Of a DNA stretch of 7,076 nucleotides, positions 7,023 to 7,076 are shown one piece after another. This DNA comes from an uncultured Marinicella sp. (GTDB lineage Bacteria; Pseudomonadota; Gammaproteobacteria; Xanthomonadales; Marinicellaceae), in assembly GCA_938008005.1 (NCBI GenBank), contig CALLLZ010000129.1, positions 1 to 7,076 on the forward strand. Reading direction: 5' to 3'. The notes below the pieces were generated by a model, which had not been told where the DNA came from, did no database searches, and saw only the letters and a program-made list of their open reading frames with translations. How positions within the stretch are numbered: position 1 is the stretch's first letter; every line of letters starts with the position of its first letter. The translations under genes and the position numbers were made by a program.

Positions 7023-7050
7023 CTTATATGGTATTACCATAAAATTTCAA
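7023..7050 (-). promoter_or_regulatory. Sigma70-like promoter of the five-gene ABC transporter operon
   Basis: On the minus strand TTGAAA (7050-7045) and TATAAG (7028-7023) are separated by 16 nt, each matching 5 of 6 consensus bases. The predicted transcript begins near 7015, leaving a leader of about 115 nt before the ATPase ATG. No strong hairpin or riboswitch-like fold was recognised in that leader. This is the best promoter match upstream of the operon. A weaker alternative (TTGGCA with a poor TATTGG) lies closer to the gene. Confidence 0.55.
7027..7041. repeat. Perfect 15-bp dyad inside the operon promoter, possible operator
   Basis: The plus strand reads TATGGTA-T-TACCATA, a perfect odd palindrome with 7-bp arms. 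It overlaps the last two bases of the -10 hexamer and fills most of the -35/-10 spacer, a classic repressor position. Its core TGGT-N3-ACCA fits the general half-site pattern of FadR-subfamily GntR regulators (TGGTNNNACCA). The regulator identity is only a suggestion, and no regulator gene is visible in this window. Confidence 0.45.
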
Positions 7051-7076
7051 GCCAAAATTTTAACGTTTTTGCCCAG

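Larger units (their letters stand above)
6902..7076. other. Operon leader and upstream region (right edge)
   Basis: This 175-nt AT-rich region lies between the ATPase start and the window edge. Apart from the promoter, the dyad and the ATPase ribosome site (6911-6907), nothing was recognised. No coding frame of useful length starts or ends here, so the neighbouring gene on the right lies entirely outside the window. Confidence 0.6.

Overview
This window looks like chromosomal DNA from an AT-rich (roughly 40% GC by eye) Gram-negative bacterium, most plausibly a marine-type gammaproteobacterium. The lineage is inferred from three things: a DUF423 (YgdD-like) inner-membrane protein, a proteobacterial-style ATPase / GldF-like / GldG-like / DUF4340 cassette, and a Tat-exported DUF1800 protein. 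Nothing seen here fixes a genus. Every recognisable gene lies on the minus strand, so the window reads functionally from right to left. No tRNA, rRNA, insertion sequence, CRISPR array or prophage trace was seen.

Layout from right to left. Positions 6902-7076 are a leader region with a good sigma70-like promoter (7023-7050) overlapped by a perfect 15-bp dyad. Then follows a tightly packed five-gene operon: ABC ATPase (5960-6901), ABC-2 permease of the GldF type (5220-5963), a GldG-type auxiliary membrane protein (3340-5217), a DUF4340 protein (2349-3350) and a small DUF423 membrane protein (1948-2346). The junctions are a 4-nt overlap, a 2-nt gap, an 11-nt overlap and a 2-nt gap, which points to one transcript and translational coupling. 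Positions 1655-1947 are an AT-rich spacer with a second promoter candidate and a 19-bp near-perfect dyad. Positions 1-1654 hold the first 551 codons of a Tat-signal DUF1800 protein that runs off the left edge.

How the genes may work together: the ATPase and the six-helix permease form the core of an ABC-2 (type V-like) transporter. The GldG-like protein (two anchoring helices, large extracytoplasmic domain, long coiled coil) and the single-helix DUF4340 protein would be its extracytoplasmic partners. In Bacteroidetes the homologous GldA/F/G proteins are linked to gliding motility. Outside that phylum the substrate and role are not established, and no other gliding gene is visible here. The DUF423 gene has no ATG and must start at TTG or at an ATA codon. 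The DUF1800 gene looks like a separate transcription unit; such genes are often followed by a DUF1501 gene, which would lie beyond position 1.

The most noteworthy points are the four-component GldAFG-DUF4340 cassette, the two operator-like dyads over the two promoters, and the unusual start region of the DUF423 gene.
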